From Rossellomorea aquimaris (lineage in GTDB: Bacteria; Bacillota; Bacilli; Bacillales; Bacillaceae_B), in contig NZ_JAIVAT010000003.1 in assembly GCF_020172085.1 (NCBI RefSeq), forward strand, positions 930,001-994,000: a DNA stretch of 64,000 nucleotides, in the 5' to 3' direction. The stretch's first letter is position 1, and each line of letters opens with the position of its first letter. Under the pieces are notes generated by a model. It ran no database searches. It was not told where the DNA came from and saw only the letters and a list, made by a program, of their open reading frames with translations. The translations under genes were made by a program, and so were the position numbers. Shown here in pieces: positions 34,242 to 43,146 of the stretch.

Positions 34242-35036
34242 GTGAAGCAGTATTTAGATTTATGCAAACATGTACTGGAAAATGGGACGAAAAAGGAGGA
34301 CCGGACAGGGACCGGTACAATCAGTACGTTTGGTTATCAGATGCGTTTTGATCTGCAGGAAGGATTTCCTCTTGTTACAACGAAAAAGCTGCATGTCAAG
34401 TCTATCATCCATGAACTACTATGGTTTTTAAAAGGAGATACGAACGTAGCCTATCTTCAGGAAAACGGGGTCCGCATATGGAATGAATGGGCAGATGAAA
34501 ATGGGGAACTTGGCCCTGTATACGGTCATCAATGGAGATCCTGGTCTGCTTCTAATGGCGAAACCATCGACCAGATTACAAACCTCATCGAAACAATCAA
34601 ACATAATCCTGACTCAAGACGAATGATCGTCAGTGCATGGAATGTCTCCGATGTAGATCATATGGCTTTGCCGCCTTGTCACTGCCTGTTCCAATTCTAT
34701 GTTTCTGATGGGAAACTATCCTGCCAGTTGTATCAACGCTCTGCCGATGTTTTTCTGGGCGTTCCATTTAATATTGCTTCATATGCTTTATTAACGATGA
34801 TGGTGGCTCAGGCTTGTGATTTGGAAGCAGGGGAGTTCGTCCATACATTCGGTGACGTGCATATCTATCAAAATCACCTTGAACAAGTAAAGTTACAACT
34901 TTCAAGGGAGCCAAAACCATTGCCAAAACTAACGATAAATCCTGAAGTGAAAGATATCTTCGGTTTCAGCTTTGAAGATTTCACACTAGAAGGCTATGAT
35001 CCACATCCACATATTAAAGGAGTCGTGAGCGTATGA
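34242..35036 (+). CDS. thyA: Thymidylate synthase
   Basis: A 264-residue enzyme that methylates dUMP to dTMP with methylene-THF. Catalytic C146 lies in [11 protein letters not shown], and [17 protein letters not shown] and the C-terminal PHPHIKG are characteristic. GTG 34242 gives the standard length and start (VKQYLDLC) with AAGGTG 8 bases upstream; GTG 34233 overlaps that site. It is the ThyA form (same length as E. coli), not ThyX. dfrA overlaps its end by four bases, so dTMP synthesis and folate reduction are coupled. Confidence 0.97.
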   Translation: MKQYLDLCKHVLENGTKKEDRTGTGTISTFGYQMRFDLQEGFPLVTTKKLHVKSIIHELLWFLKGDTNVAYLQENGVRIWNEWADENGELGPVYGHQWRSWSASNGETIDQITNLIETIKHNPDSRRMIVSAWNVSDVDHMALPPCHCLFQFYVSDGKLSCQLYQRSADVFLGVPFNIASYALLTMMVAQACDLEAGEFVHTFGDVHIYQNHLEQVKLQLSREPKPLPKLTINPEVKDIFGFSFEDFTLEGYDPHPHIKGVVSV

Positions 35037-35518
35037 TTTCATTTATATGGGCAATGGATCAGAACCAGCTGATCGGGAAAGACAATGGACTTCCATGGAG
35101 ACTGCCGGAAGATTTGAAGTTTTTTAAAAAGACGACGAATGGGCATGGAATTGTAATGGGGAGAAAGACCTTTGATTCTATTGGGAAACCGCTGCCGAAT
35201 CGTGAAAATGTCATTTTGACCAGAAATGAGAATTTCAAACCGGAAGGCTGCCTGGTTCTGCATTCTGTAGAAGAAGTGGTGAAATGGTCAGAAGAAAGGG
35301 GCGGCGAAATCTTTATCATGGGTGGGAGAGAAATATACAAGCAGTTCATCCCTCATGTAGAGAAACTATACGTCACTGAAATCCATCATGAGTTTGAAGG
35401 GGATACGACCATGCCTTCCATCCCTTGGGAAGATTTCATCTGCACGTCTTCTGATAAGGGGATAAAGGACGAAAAGAATCCATATGATTATGAATTCAAA
35501 GTATACCAAAGAAAATAG
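35033..35518 (+). CDS. dfrA: Dihydrofolate reductase
   Basis: A 161-residue enzyme that regenerates tetrahydrofolate from the dihydrofolate made by ThyA. Typical elements are [25 protein letters not shown] (substrate site, with D27-type acidic residue), [11 protein letters not shown] (NADPH) and [13 protein letters not shown]. The ATG overlaps the thyA stop as ATGA. A terminator follows, so thyA-dfrA closes the transcript. Confidence 0.96.
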   Translation: MISFIWAMDQNQLIGKDNGLPWRLPEDLKFFKKTTNGHGIVMGRKTFDSIGKPLPNRENVILTRNENFKPEGCLVLHSVEEVVKWSEERGGEIFIMGGREIYKQFIPHVEKLYVTEIHHEFEGDTTMPSIPWEDFICTSSDKGIKDEKNPYDYEFKVYQRK

Positions 35519-35528
35519 AGTAATCATC

Positions 35529-35570
35529 AGGTGAAGCTCAACTTATAGTCAGCTTCACCTATTTTTTATT
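35529..35570 (+). terminator. Rho-independent terminator after dfrA
   Basis: Perfect AGGTGAAGCT / AGCTTCACCT stem with a 12-base loop, followed by ATTTTTTATT. Confidence 0.9.
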
Positions 35571-35627
35571 CTCCCATCAGTTGGGTTCCTGTATAATAAG
35601 ATAAGGAATATCAGGGAGGATAATACT

Positions 35628-36359
35628 GTGTTTAGAATGATGTATGTATTGATTTATATGGGACTGTATCTTCTATACAGCATACCCACGCTTCAAAAGG
35701 TAAAGAAACTAGACGAAAATTTGACCGTAGAGAAACAGGACTTGATCATTCATGAACTGCCTAAGAGATGGTCCAGGGGTATTATGAAACGTACTGGAAG
35801 TAACGTACATATTAGTGGGCTGAAGTCGATTCCAGTAGGGCCTGTCCTTTTTGTAGCCAATCATGCAGGGGACTTTGACATTCCAGTCCTTTTGGGTTCC
35901 ATCCCCAAACCTTTTGGTTTCATTTCGAAGATAGAAGTGAAGAAACTGCCGATCATAAGCGACTGGATGATGATGATCTCGTGCATTTTCATTGATCGTA
36001 AAAATCGGAGACAGGCTGTACAGTCGATTCGTGAAAGTGTAGAAGTACTTAAAGAAGGTCACTCTCTATTAATCTTCCCAGAAGGCACAAGAAACAAAGG
36101 GGGAGGCTTAAAGGAATTCAAGACAGGAGGAATTCGTATGGCGAAGGACGCCGGCGTCCCGATCGTCCCCATTGCGATAAGGGGAACGGCTGATATGTTC
36201 GAGAATCAGCGCCGTGGTATCAAGCCATGCGATATATACGTCGAAATCCTTCCATCCCTTTCGTCTGCTTACGTTGCTGAAGCAGACGTAAAAACATTAT
36301 CAATCGAGGTTCAAGGAATCATTCAAGCTTCATTGGACCAAACGAGAAAAGCTTCATAA
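35628..36359 (+). CDS. ypkP: 1-acyl-sn-glycerol-3-phosphate acyltransferase (PlsC family)
   Basis: A 243-residue membrane-associated acyltransferase. One N-terminal hydrophobic segment is followed by the HX4D motif NHAGDFD and the substrate-binding FPEGTRNKGGG, then PIVPIAIRGT. This enzyme family adds a second acyl chain to lysophosphatidic acid in phospholipid synthesis. GTG 35628 follows GGGAGGAT. Position after dfrA matches B. subtilis ypkP. It might be a paralogue of the main PlsC. Confidence 0.88.
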   Translation: MFRMMYVLIYMGLYLLYSIPTLQKVKKLDENLTVEKQDLIIHELPKRWSRGIMKRTGSNVHISGLKSIPVGPVLFVANHAGDFDIPVLLGSIPKPFGFISKIEVKKLPIISDWMMMISCIFIDRKNRRQAVQSIRESVEVLKEGHSLLIFPEGTRNKGGGLKEFKTGGIRMAKDAGVPIVPIAIRGTADMFENQRRGIKPCDIYVEILPSLSSAYVAEADVKTLSIEVQGIIQASLDQTRKAS

Positions 36360-36360
36360 T

Positions 36361-36391
36361 AAAAAGCCCAGCCTTTGGCTGGGCTTTTTAT
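36361..36391 (+). terminator. Rho-independent terminator after ypkP
   Basis: Perfect AAAAAGCCCAGCC / GGCTGGGCTTTTT stem with loop TTTG, immediately after the stop codon. Confidence 0.93.
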
Positions 36392-36395
36392 TGAA

Positions 36396-36596
36396 GGCTG
36401 TTATCTCAATGATTGTTGTGCTTTGACTAAGATGTGCTAATACTCTATCAACGTGAGTGTGTTAGAGAGTAAGGGGAACTTTGGAGAACTGCTCCGCTTT
36501 CCAAGGGCGTTCGGCGGAGCTTCCTCAGTAAAAATTGATTCCGGGGTCTCGGTATTCCTGTTTTCCGTAGGAGTCTACACAGTTAGTTCCCCTTAC
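36396..36596. repeat. Palindromic repeat A, degenerate copy
   Basis: Perfect 12-bp outer arms GTAAGGGGAACT (36469-36480) and AGTTCCCCTTAC (36585-36596) enclose the repeat-A core (CTCCGCTTTCC ... GGCGGAGCTTCCTCAG ... GGGGTCTCGG ... CCGTAGGAGTC). A stretch at 36396-36420 (GGCTGTTATCTCAATG) resembles the terminal repeat of the composite elements. No coding potential. The remaining gap to 36760 is AT-rich with nothing recognisable. Confidence 0.7.
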
Positions 36597-36760
36597 CCTT
36601 TAAACAAGGATTACTGATAGATCTATATGTTTAAGAGTAAGAGGAGCATTTTTAATATTAGCTTGGCTATATGTAATTACTTCGGCATTTTATACATTTT
36701 GGTTAGGTGAGGAATATGACATTTATTTTGTTTAAGTTAAAAACTATACTATGAAAGTTG

Positions 36761-36876
36761 ATTGGAGCGGAAGGTGCTCGACTCCTGTGGGAAAGCGGGA
36801 CAGGTGAGACCCCGCAGGCGAAGCCGAGGAGGCTCACCGCCCGCCCCACGGAAAGCGAGCACCTGGAGCGCAAATC
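36761..36876. repeat. Palindromic repeat A, full copy
   Basis: Arms AGGTGCTCG and CGAGCACCT enclose GACTCCTGTGGGAAAGCGG ... GTGAGACCCCGCAGGCGAAG / CCGAGGAGGCTCACCGC ... CCCACGGAAAGC. This GC-rich unit is markedly unlike its AT-rich flanks. It gives the uninterrupted form of the repeat A seen split inside the composite elements. Confidence 0.75.
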
Positions 36877-36943
36877 AGCCACTACTCGCTTCTTTATAAC
36901 AAAAAAATGATTAGAAATAGCCTTATTGAAATAAAGGATTTAA

Positions 36944-37630
36944 TTAGACATAGAACAAGATACAGAAGTACATAAACCCGCTTCCAGCAAGTACAAATAG
37001 ATGCCAGATGGCGTGATTATACGGAAGCTTATTCCACACATAGAAAATGGCACCTACAGAATACATGATTCCGCCTGTCAAGAGAAGTCCGAATCCTGCA
37101 CCGGTCAAACTCGCATACAATGGTTTAATGGCAATGACCACAAGCCAGCCCATTACGAGATAGAAGAGGGTGGATACCACCTGATAGCGCTGAACGAAAT
37201 AACACTTGAATACAATCCCCACAACGGCAAGGCCCCACACGATCCCGAACAACGTCCATCCCAGTGCACCACGCACACTGACAAGCATAAAGGGGGTGTA
37301 CGTTCCTGCAATCAGGACATAAATGGCCGAATGATCCAGAATAGCAAAAAGATTTTTCACCTTTGAAGGCTTAAAGCTATGTAAAAGGGTTGAAAATAGG
37401 TAAAGAAGAATCATGGAAGCTCCGAAGATAGAAAAACTGACGATATGCCATGCGGAACCTTCATGAACGGCGAAAATGATTAACATCACTAAAGCAGGGA
37501 TGCTCAGGATCAATCCGATTCCATGCGTGATGGCGTTAGCAACTTCTTCTTTCCAATTGGAAAAATCGAAATCATATGTCAAAGAAGACACATCCTTTCT
37601 ACGTTCATTAACCGAGTGATTTATATCCAT
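36944..37630 (-). CDS. yplQ: Hemolysin III family membrane protein
   Basis: A 228-residue protein with seven membrane helices of the hemolysin III / PAQR family. Signature elements: NAITHGIGLILSIP near the N-terminus, LLYLFSTLLHSF, ILDHSAIYVLIAGTYTPF and the late NHAIWHLFVLAGS; the conserved histidines suggest a metal-dependent hydrolase-like site. Despite the name, its role in Bacillus is unknown. ATG 37630 is chosen (AAAGAGG, 6 bases); a longer TTG start lacks a site. The gene is isolated between repeat clusters on both sides. Confidence 0.87.
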   Translation of the reverse strand: MDINHSVNERRKDVSSLTYDFDFSNWKEEVANAITHGIGLILSIPALVMLIIFAVHEGSAWHIVSFSIFGASMILLYLFSTLLHSFKPSKVKNLFAILDHSAIYVLIAGTYTPFMLVSVRGALGWTLFGIVWGLAVVGIVFKCYFVQRYQVVSTLFYLVMGWLVVIAIKPLYASLTGAGFGLLLTGGIMYSVGAIFYVWNKLPYNHAIWHLFVLAGSGFMYFCILFYV

Positions 37631-37728
37631 CATAATCCTCTTTTCATGATTGTGCAATCATTAACATAGTAAAGGGTTAAAGTATTGAGTTGGATTCATT
37701 TTTGGAATGATGTATATTAAAAAAATAA

Positions 37729-38359
37729 GATTGCTTTCGTAAACATTGTTGCTTTTGGATGTGGAGAGTAGTGGTTGATTACAGCGAGAGGTACTCGCTT
37801 TCCGCGGGGCTGGCGGTGAGCCTCCTCCGGCTTCGCCCTGTGGGGTCTCAAGATCCAGCTACGGCGGCTAGCCCCTCGAGGTCATAAGTTAAATGGACCA
37901 AGAAGGCAAAAAAACGCCTTCTTAGCCCATTCATCATATGCTTGTCGGGGCTGACCAAGCCACCTCCGCTTTTCGGTCCACCTGCAGCGAGAATCAACTG
38001 CCTAAGCATAAATGTTTCAGTAATACCAGTGTAAATGTCAGAATAACTTACACCAACTCTTTTTTTCTTGTAGTTGCAGTGACCAATTATAGTGAATAGT
38101 ACTTAAGCTCTTCTTAATTGATATTCACGAACCATTTTGCTCTGTCAATACTTGCTACAGTAGAGGGGGAAGGGAACTGTGGAGACTCCTACGGAAAACG
38201 GGCGTGCCGAGACCCCGGAAGCATTTTTTGCTGAGGAGGCTCGGCCGAACGTCCGTGGAAAGCGGAGCAGTTCCCTTCACCCTCTTCCACACAATAAATG
38301 ACAGAGTTTAGCAAATCATAGTCTGTGTAAGAAAAACAACAATCTTTGTGAAAAGAGCC
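37729..38359. mobile_element. Composite MITE-like element, 631 bp
   Basis: Left end TTGCTTTCGTAAACATTGTT (to 37750) and right end AACAATCTTTGTGAAAAG (from 38338) form an imperfect inverted repeat (15 of 22). The first 300 bases parallel the element at 18138-18487: split repeat A around a structured repeat B (about 37850-37980, with AGCCCC/GGGGCT and a TGGACC/GGCCCA-type stem with mismatches). The right half carries an additional repeat A at 38162-38286. No ORF. It occupies most of the gap between yplQ and the SRAP gene. Confidence 0.6.
38162..38286. repeat. Palindromic repeat A, inverted copy inside the composite element
   Basis: Arms AAGGGAACTG (38170-38179) and CAGTTCCCTT (38268-38277), extended by AGAGGG/CCCTCT. 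The core has GACTCCTACGGAAAACGG, CGAGACCCCGG, and CTGAGGAGGCTCGG. Its outer arms share the sequence of the copy at 36469-36596 (GGGAACT/AGTTCCC) in the opposite orientation. Confidence 0.7.
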
Positions 38360-38394
38360 AAAAATTATAAAGAGTGAAAGAAGGAGTGGCATGT

Positions 38395-39057
38395 ATGTGC
38401 GGTAGATTTTCCTTAACGACGCCTTTAGAGGAATTGGTGAAACAATATTTGATCGATGAATTTGTTGAAGAATGGCAGCCGAGATACAATATCGCCCCTT
38501 CACAGAACGTTCTTTCTCTTATATCTCATAAGGGAAAAAGGAGGGCAGGGGAGATTACGTGGGGGCTTGTTCCCAATTGGGCAAACCGCTCTAAGTGGAA
38601 ACCGCTGATTAATGCACGAAGTGAAACACTCCTTGATAAACCAAGCTTTAAATCGCTTGTCCATTCAAAAAGAATGGTGATCTTTGCAGATGGTTTTTAT
38701 GAATGGAAGAAGGATGAAACAGGTAAGACCCCGGTACGGTTCCAATTGAAAGGAGAAGAGCCCTTTGTATTTGCCGGATTATGGGACCGAAATGGGGAGG
38801 CAACCACATCCACTATCCTGACAACCGAAGCCAATCCACTGGTCAGCCACGTACATGAGAGAATGCCGGTGATGCTTACAAACCGTGAAGATATTGAGAA
38901 ATGGCTTAATACTGAGGAATATTCCTATGAGGAAGCGTCTTCCGTGTTAAAGCCGCTCCCTGATGAAAGGATGAAAGGATACCAAGTTTCGACTATTGTG
39001 AACTCTCCTAAAAACGATCTGTCGGAATGCATCATCCCGATTTCATCCGAAGTGTAA
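38395..39057 (+). CDS. SRAP/HMCES (YedK-type) DNA-protein crosslink protein
   Basis: A 220-residue SOS-response-associated protein. The start MCGRFS gives catalytic C2 after methionine removal; NARSETL and the late SHVHERMPVML carry the asparagine and histidine of the active site. Such proteins form a covalent thiazolidine link to abasic sites in single-stranded DNA and shield them. AAGGAG is 8 bases before ATG 38395, which is the only start giving C2. No LexA box was found in the repeat-rich upstream DNA. Confidence 0.93.
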   Translation: MCGRFSLTTPLEELVKQYLIDEFVEEWQPRYNIAPSQNVLSLISHKGKRRAGEITWGLVPNWANRSKWKPLINARSETLLDKPSFKSLVHSKRMVIFADGFYEWKKDETGKTPVRFQLKGEEPFVFAGLWDRNGEATTSTILTTEANPLVSHVHERMPVMLTNREDIEKWLNTEEYSYEEASSVLKPLPDERMKGYQVSTIVNSPKNDLSECIIPISSEV

Positions 39058-39152
39058 AAAAAATATTCGTACTATTGCATGATTTGACAATTTATGCGAA
39101 GGGAAATAGGGTATAATAGAAGCATAATCGGGTGAAAAAGAGGATTGATACT

Positions 39153-39404
39153 TTGCTGACAAAAACCATCGAGTTCAAATCGAAGTATGGACGGAAGGTC
39201 AAAATCTCAGAAGTTCCTGTATTGAAGAAAGATAACCCTCTCTACCTAAGGGTCAATCTTAGGCTGAATCAATTCATTAAAAAAGTCATCAACCAAAACG
39301 AGCCTAAGACCATCTTCAGCTTTCGTGAACATTTAAAGAGAACGACGAAATGGTCAGAGTACGAAGAAATTTATCAATCAGAAGAGTTAAAGAATAATGC
39401 ATAA
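39153..39404 (+). CDS. ypmP: DUF2535 family protein
   Basis: An 83-residue protein with TIEFKSKYGRKVKISEVPVL, then DNPLYLRVNLRLNQFI, and the C-terminal FSFREHLKRTTKWSEYEEIYQSEELKNNA, which resembles my memory of B. subtilis YpmP (DUF2535). Function unknown. TTG 39153 with AAGAGG upstream fits the family start (MLx...EFK); GTG 39132 would need an absent ribosome site. A terminator with a TGCGCA stem follows. Confidence 0.75.
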   Translation: MLTKTIEFKSKYGRKVKISEVPVLKKDNPLYLRVNLRLNQFIKKVINQNEPKTIFSFREHLKRTTKWSEYEEIYQSEELKNNA

Positions 39405-39415
39405 TTTTTACTGGG

Positions 39416-39462
39416 GGGTTCTGATCCTTTTGCGCAACTATGCGCAGGGTCAGACCTTTTTA
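39416..39462 (+). terminator. Rho-independent terminator after ypmP
   Basis: Long, slightly imperfect hairpin: TCTGATCC and GGGTCAGA arms around an inner TGCGCA / TGCGCA stem with loop ACTA, then CCTTTTTATAT. Confidence 0.8.
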
Positions 39463-39599
39463 TATGATTTAGGTTTAGAAGAAGGGAAGTATCGATCGTC
39501 TTCTCGAATGATCGAGTCTGCCCTGAGAGTTAAATGCTGGCTATCTATTTAAATACGTGGCGATTAACGATATAATACTAATGATATGGGAGATAGGAT

Positions 39600-40451
39600 G
39601 TGGCAAAATTGACCAAAATAAAGATTGTAACAGACTCGACAGTAGATTTATCAGATGAAATTGTAAAAGAATTGGATATTCATGTGGTTCCTCTGTCCAT
39701 TTCAATTGATGGAGAAACCTACTTAGATAGAGTGGACCTTTCACCTTTAAGCTTCATAGAAAAAATGAAGTCTTCCAAGGAATTGCCCAAAAGTTCTCAA
39801 CCCCCTGCAGGGTCATTTGTTGAACTTTATGATGAACTCGGCAAAGACGGTTCCTCCGTATTGTCCATACATATGACAGGGAATATGAGTGGAACTGTTC
39901 GCTCGGCAGAGTCGGCTGCAGAAATGTCGTCTTCAGAAGTGAAGGTTGTGGATTCGCGTTTCATTTCAAAAGGGCTGGCGTTTCAAGTAATCGAGGCGGC
40001 GAAACTTGCGCAGGAAGGAAAGGCAATGGAAGAAATACTCCATGCCATTGAAGAAATCCGTTCGAAAACAAAACTGTATGTCGTGGTTGATACCCTTGAA
40101 AATCTTGTAAAAGGTGGAAGGATTGGGAAAGGGCGCGCTATGATTGGCTCATTACTCAATATCAAGCCGATTGCATCTTTAGAAGGAGCAGAATATACAC
40201 CGGTTGCGAAGGTCCGAAGTCATTCACAGGTAGTGAAGTATTTAACAGCGCAGTTTGTTGAAGATGTGAAAGGAAAGACCATCCGCGGGGTAGGTTTGGT
40301 TCATGCAGACGGACTGAACTTGGCACAAAACCTTAAAGCGAAGATCATTGAAAAAACCGGATATGATCAAATCGACATTGTCCCGACAACGCCAATCATC
40401 AGTACTCACACAGGGATTGGTGCAATTGGATTTATGTACTATACAGATTAA
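39600..40451 (+). CDS. degV: DegV family protein
   Basis: A 283-residue fatty-acid-binding DegV-fold protein: KIVTDSTVDLSDEIV, SQPPAGSFVELYDELG, LSIHMTGNMSGT, LVKGGRIGKGRAMIGSLLNIKPI, and TTPIISTHTGIGAIG. It is closer to canonical DegV than the protein at 26485-27333. It may supply exogenous fatty acids for FakA phosphorylation. GTG 39600 follows GGGAGATAGGAT. It is monocistronic, ended by a hairpin. Confidence 0.9.
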   Translation: MAKLTKIKIVTDSTVDLSDEIVKELDIHVVPLSISIDGETYLDRVDLSPLSFIEKMKSSKELPKSSQPPAGSFVELYDELGKDGSSVLSIHMTGNMSGTVRSAESAAEMSSSEVKVVDSRFISKGLAFQVIEAAKLAQEGKAMEEILHAIEEIRSKTKLYVVVDTLENLVKGGRIGKGRAMIGSLLNIKPIASLEGAEYTPVAKVRSHSQVVKYLTAQFVEDVKGKTIRGVGLVHADGLNLAQNLKAKIIEKTGYDQIDIVPTTPIISTHTGIGAIGFMYYTD

Positions 40452-40457
40452 TATCAG

Positions 40458-40492
40458 AAGGCGAAGAGGAATTCATCCTCTCGCCTTTTTTG
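40458..40492 (+). terminator. Rho-independent terminator after degV
   Basis: AAGGCGA-AGAGGA / TCCTCT-CGCCTT stem with loop ATTCA, then TTTTGTTT. Confidence 0.85.
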
Positions 40493-40498
40493 TTTCAA

Positions 40499-40531
40499 AA
40501 AAGAGACAGCAGGAAAAACCTGCTGTCTGAT
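40499..40531 (-). terminator. Rho-independent terminator of the PCYCGC lipoprotein gene
   Basis: AGACAGCAGG / CCTGCTGTCT stem; on the minus strand it is followed by CTTTTTT. Confidence 0.9.
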
Positions 40532-40532
40532 T

Positions 40533-41018
40533 TCATGAAGGCATAGGTGTAGGGGTAGGCTTGGCATATCCTTCTTTATATTGCTCATCGATAAAAGTCC
40601 TGATTTGTTTGATGGATTCACCATTCTTATACTTTACGATGGACTCGGCAGCAATTTTCAAACAAAGCTCACACCGGGTTCCGTGATCATCCCAAACTAC
40701 TTTCTCGCCTTCCATTTTATAAACAAAGCAATTGAGGTTGCTGTCGTGACCCGCAGAATCACCACACCCACAATAACAAGGGATGTATTTTAATAGCTCT
40801 GGGTTTTTCGCTGCAGAGGAATAGACAAGTCTCATATTGTCATCCTTGTCTTCAAGAAAAGACGGAAGCACATCCACAGATGCCGTTTCTTCTCGAATGT
40901 CCCCATTCGCAGCAGTGTGGTCATGGTGCGCTTCTTCATCTGGCTCACTTGAACATCCAGCAAGAATTCCCAGAAGGCCGATCAAAACCGAAAAGTACAA
41001 TAAAATATTTTTCATCAT
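40533..41018 (-). CDS. PCYCGC-motif lipoprotein
   Basis: A 161-residue lipoprotein: hydrophobic signal then LLGILAGC lipobox (the cysteine is at about residue 21). After a histidine/aspartate-rich stretch (EEAHHDHTAANGD) comes the diagnostic IPCYCGCGDSAGH, then LNCFVYK and GTRCELCLKIAAE. Several cysteines suggest metal binding, perhaps copper or haem chaperoning; this is inference. ATG 41018 has AAAGGTGA 6 bases upstream. It is monocistronic with its own terminator. Confidence 0.88.
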   Translation of the reverse strand: MMKNILLYFSVLIGLLGILAGCSSEPDEEAHHDHTAANGDIREETASVDVLPSFLEDKDDNMRLVYSSAAKNPELLKYIPCYCGCGDSAGHDSNLNCFVYKMEGEKVVWDDHGTRCELCLKIAAESIVKYKNGESIKQIRTFIDEQYKEGYAKPTPTPMPS

Positions 41019-41241
41019 GTCATTCACCTTTCATTTTGTCATACACGTATTTTACCATCAAATAAACAGCAGGCTCGTCCCAGTTCTTGTTTATTTTATG
41101 AATATTCTTGCGACCTCATAACCGAATGTATCATATCATAAAATATAATAGGGAAGATTCCTCATTTTAATGTAATGGACGTGGAATGACATCAGTCCTT
41201 CCTTATAGAGCATGACTTAGGGAGAAAGGAAGTGTACATGC

Positions 41242-42222
41242 TTGTCTGATAAAAAGAAAGTATTGGTCTTTTCAGATTTTGGAATCGATGATATTGTCGC
41301 GGTACTGTATGCTTACTATAGTGAGATAATCGAGATTGTCGGAATTGTATCGGATTATGGGAATGTATCAAGAGAAGCGGCATTGAAAAATGTGAAGTAC
41401 CTGCAAAGTTTAACGGGGATAACGGATATTCCGGTCATTGGCGGAGCGGTCTCTGCCTTAACGGGTACACAGCCTCAGTTCTATCCGGAAGTCCACGGTG
41501 TGGCTGGTCTGGGACCGATCATTCCTGATGAAATTGAATTCAATCCATCTGACATCAGTGAGAATTTCTATGAAATCAAGGAAATTATTAATCAATATGC
41601 CGGAGAATTATATATCTATTCTGCAGGACGATTGACCTCACTCGCTACGGCCTTTGTTTTATATCCTGAAACGATGAAAAAAGTAAAGGAATTCTATGTA
41701 ATGGGAGGGGCGTTCCATGTCCCCGGAAATGTTACCCCTGTAGCGGAAGCGAATTTCTACGGAGACCCGTATGCCGCGAATATCCTGATCCAGCTGGCGC
41801 CGAAGAAGATTCACCTTATTCCGTTAGACGTCACAATGTATGCCCTTATAACTCCTGCCATGATTGATCATCTTCATGATTTTTATGTGAAAACCAATGA
41901 TAAGGTCGGTCAAATCATTAAACCGATGGTGGATTATTACTATGAGTTTTATAAAAAGACGTATCCCGATATATCGGGCAGCCCACTTCATGATTTATTG
42001 GCGATGTGGGCACTGGCTGACAGTGAAAAGATGATATTTGAGGAAGTACCGATACGAGTGGCTGTCAATACAGGCTGTACATTCGGGGAGAGCATCGGTG
42101 ATTTTAGGAAGTCTCCGGATAAAGCTCACTGGCCAGTCCATAAAATCGCTAAACAATTCCATTATGGTCAATTCATATCCGATGTATTTGCAACATTGCA
42201 GTCAGGACCGAGCCGTCCATAG
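41242..42222 (+). CDS. Nucleoside hydrolase
   Basis: A 326-residue inosine/uridine-preferring nucleoside hydrolase-like protein that splits ribonucleosides into base and ribose. The calcium-site motif is SDFGIDDIV (the three aspartates kept, although the usual DTDPG has changed to SDFG), FYVMGGAFHVPGN is the mid-sequence motif, and SPLHDLLAMWAL supplies the late aspartate. TTG 41242 follows AAAGGAAG at 9 bases. Altered motif I may change specificity. It is 87 bases before the ypmR gene. Confidence 0.85.
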   Translation: MSDKKKVLVFSDFGIDDIVAVLYAYYSEIIEIVGIVSDYGNVSREAALKNVKYLQSLTGITDIPVIGGAVSALTGTQPQFYPEVHGVAGLGPIIPDEIEFNPSDISENFYEIKEIINQYAGELYIYSAGRLTSLATAFVLYPETMKKVKEFYVMGGAFHVPGNVTPVAEANFYGDPYAANILIQLAPKKIHLIPLDVTMYALITPAMIDHLHDFYVKTNDKVGQIIKPMVDYYYEFYKKTYPDISGSPLHDLLAMWALADSEKMIFEEVPIRVAVNTGCTFGESIGDFRKSPDKAHWPVHKIAKQFHYGQFISDVFATLQSGPSRP

Positions 42223-42309
42223 CAGCTCAGATAACAGGATATGTGTATTATTGTTTTACCGGAGAACAACCGTGATATACTATATAAAAGAGTAAGCGAG
42301 GTGAAGCAT

Positions 42310-43146
42310 ATGAAAAAAATATCCATTCTCATGCTCGCTTTTGTTTTTTTCCTTTCAGGATGCACGTTAGAAGATGCTGCTGATCATATTACAAGAGAAG
42401 TATCCAGTTGGGAGAAAGAAAGTCCCACTGAAACATTCATTCCTAAAAACTTAAAAGTGGTTTCTATAGGGGATTCACTGACCCAGGGTGTGGGTGACAG
42501 TACGAAAAAGGGCGGATATGTGCCTTATTTGGAAAAGAGTCTTGAATCAATGGACGGTGTAAAGGATGCCCAGTTTCATAACTACGGAATCAGGGGAAAC
42601 CGGACCGATCAATTATTGAAGAGATTGAAGAAGGAAGATGTGAAATCTTCCATCGAAGATTCGGACTTAGTGATGATTACCATCGGGGGAAACGATGTTA
42701 TGAAAATCTTTCGTGAGAACCTATCACACTTGAAGTTAGAAGTATTCCAGGAGGAAAAACGACAGTATCAACTCCGGTTACAAGAGATAATTGAAACGAT
42801 CCGAAGCTATAATCCGGATGCAGGCATTGTCCTGGTCGGCCTGTATAATCCTTTTAACACTTGGTTCTCGGATATAGATGAAGTGAATCAAGTGATCCAC
42901 AATTGGAATGAAGCAAGTATTCAGGTCTTGACAAGTTATGATCGGACGTTATTCGTGAAGATTGAGGACCTGTTTATTGATGCGGGAGATACCTTGTTAT
43001 ATGAAGATTACTTTCATCCGAATGATGATGGGTATAAATTGATCGCAGATCGAATGTTTACGGATCTTGCAAAAGGGGAAACATTAGCTACATTGACAGA
43101 GAAAAAAGATTCAAAAGAGGATAGGAGCAGCCGTCATGAAGAATAA
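42310..43146 (+). CDS. ypmR: SGNH/GDSL hydrolase lipoprotein
   Basis: A 278-residue lipoprotein (signal MKKISILMLAFVFFLSGC with lipobox) with an SGNH hydrolase domain: block I SIGDSLTQG (catalytic serine), block III ITIGGND, and block V DYFHPNDDGY (D-x2-H dyad). It would act as an esterase or lipase on the outer membrane face. GAGGTGA precedes ATG 42310. It overlaps ypmS by 11 bases. B. subtilis YpmR-YpmS have the same order. Confidence 0.9.
   Translation: MKKISILMLAFVFFLSGCTLEDAADHITREVSSWEKESPTETFIPKNLKVVSIGDSLTQGVGDSTKKGGYVPYLEKSLESMDGVKDAQFHNYGIRGNRTDQLLKRLKKEDVKSSIEDSDLVMITIGGNDVMKIFRENLSHLKLEVFQEEKRQYQLRLQEIIETIRSYNPDAGIVLVGLYNPFNTWFSDIDEVNQVIHNWNEASIQVLTSYDRTLFVKIEDLFIDAGDTLLYEDYFHPNDDGYKLIADRMFTDLAKGETLATLTEKKDSKEDRSSRHEE

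Noticed and set aside
39081-39119. TTGACA ... TATAAT promoter before ypmP
   Set aside because: The two hexamers are 22 bases apart, too far for an ordinary sigma-A promoter.
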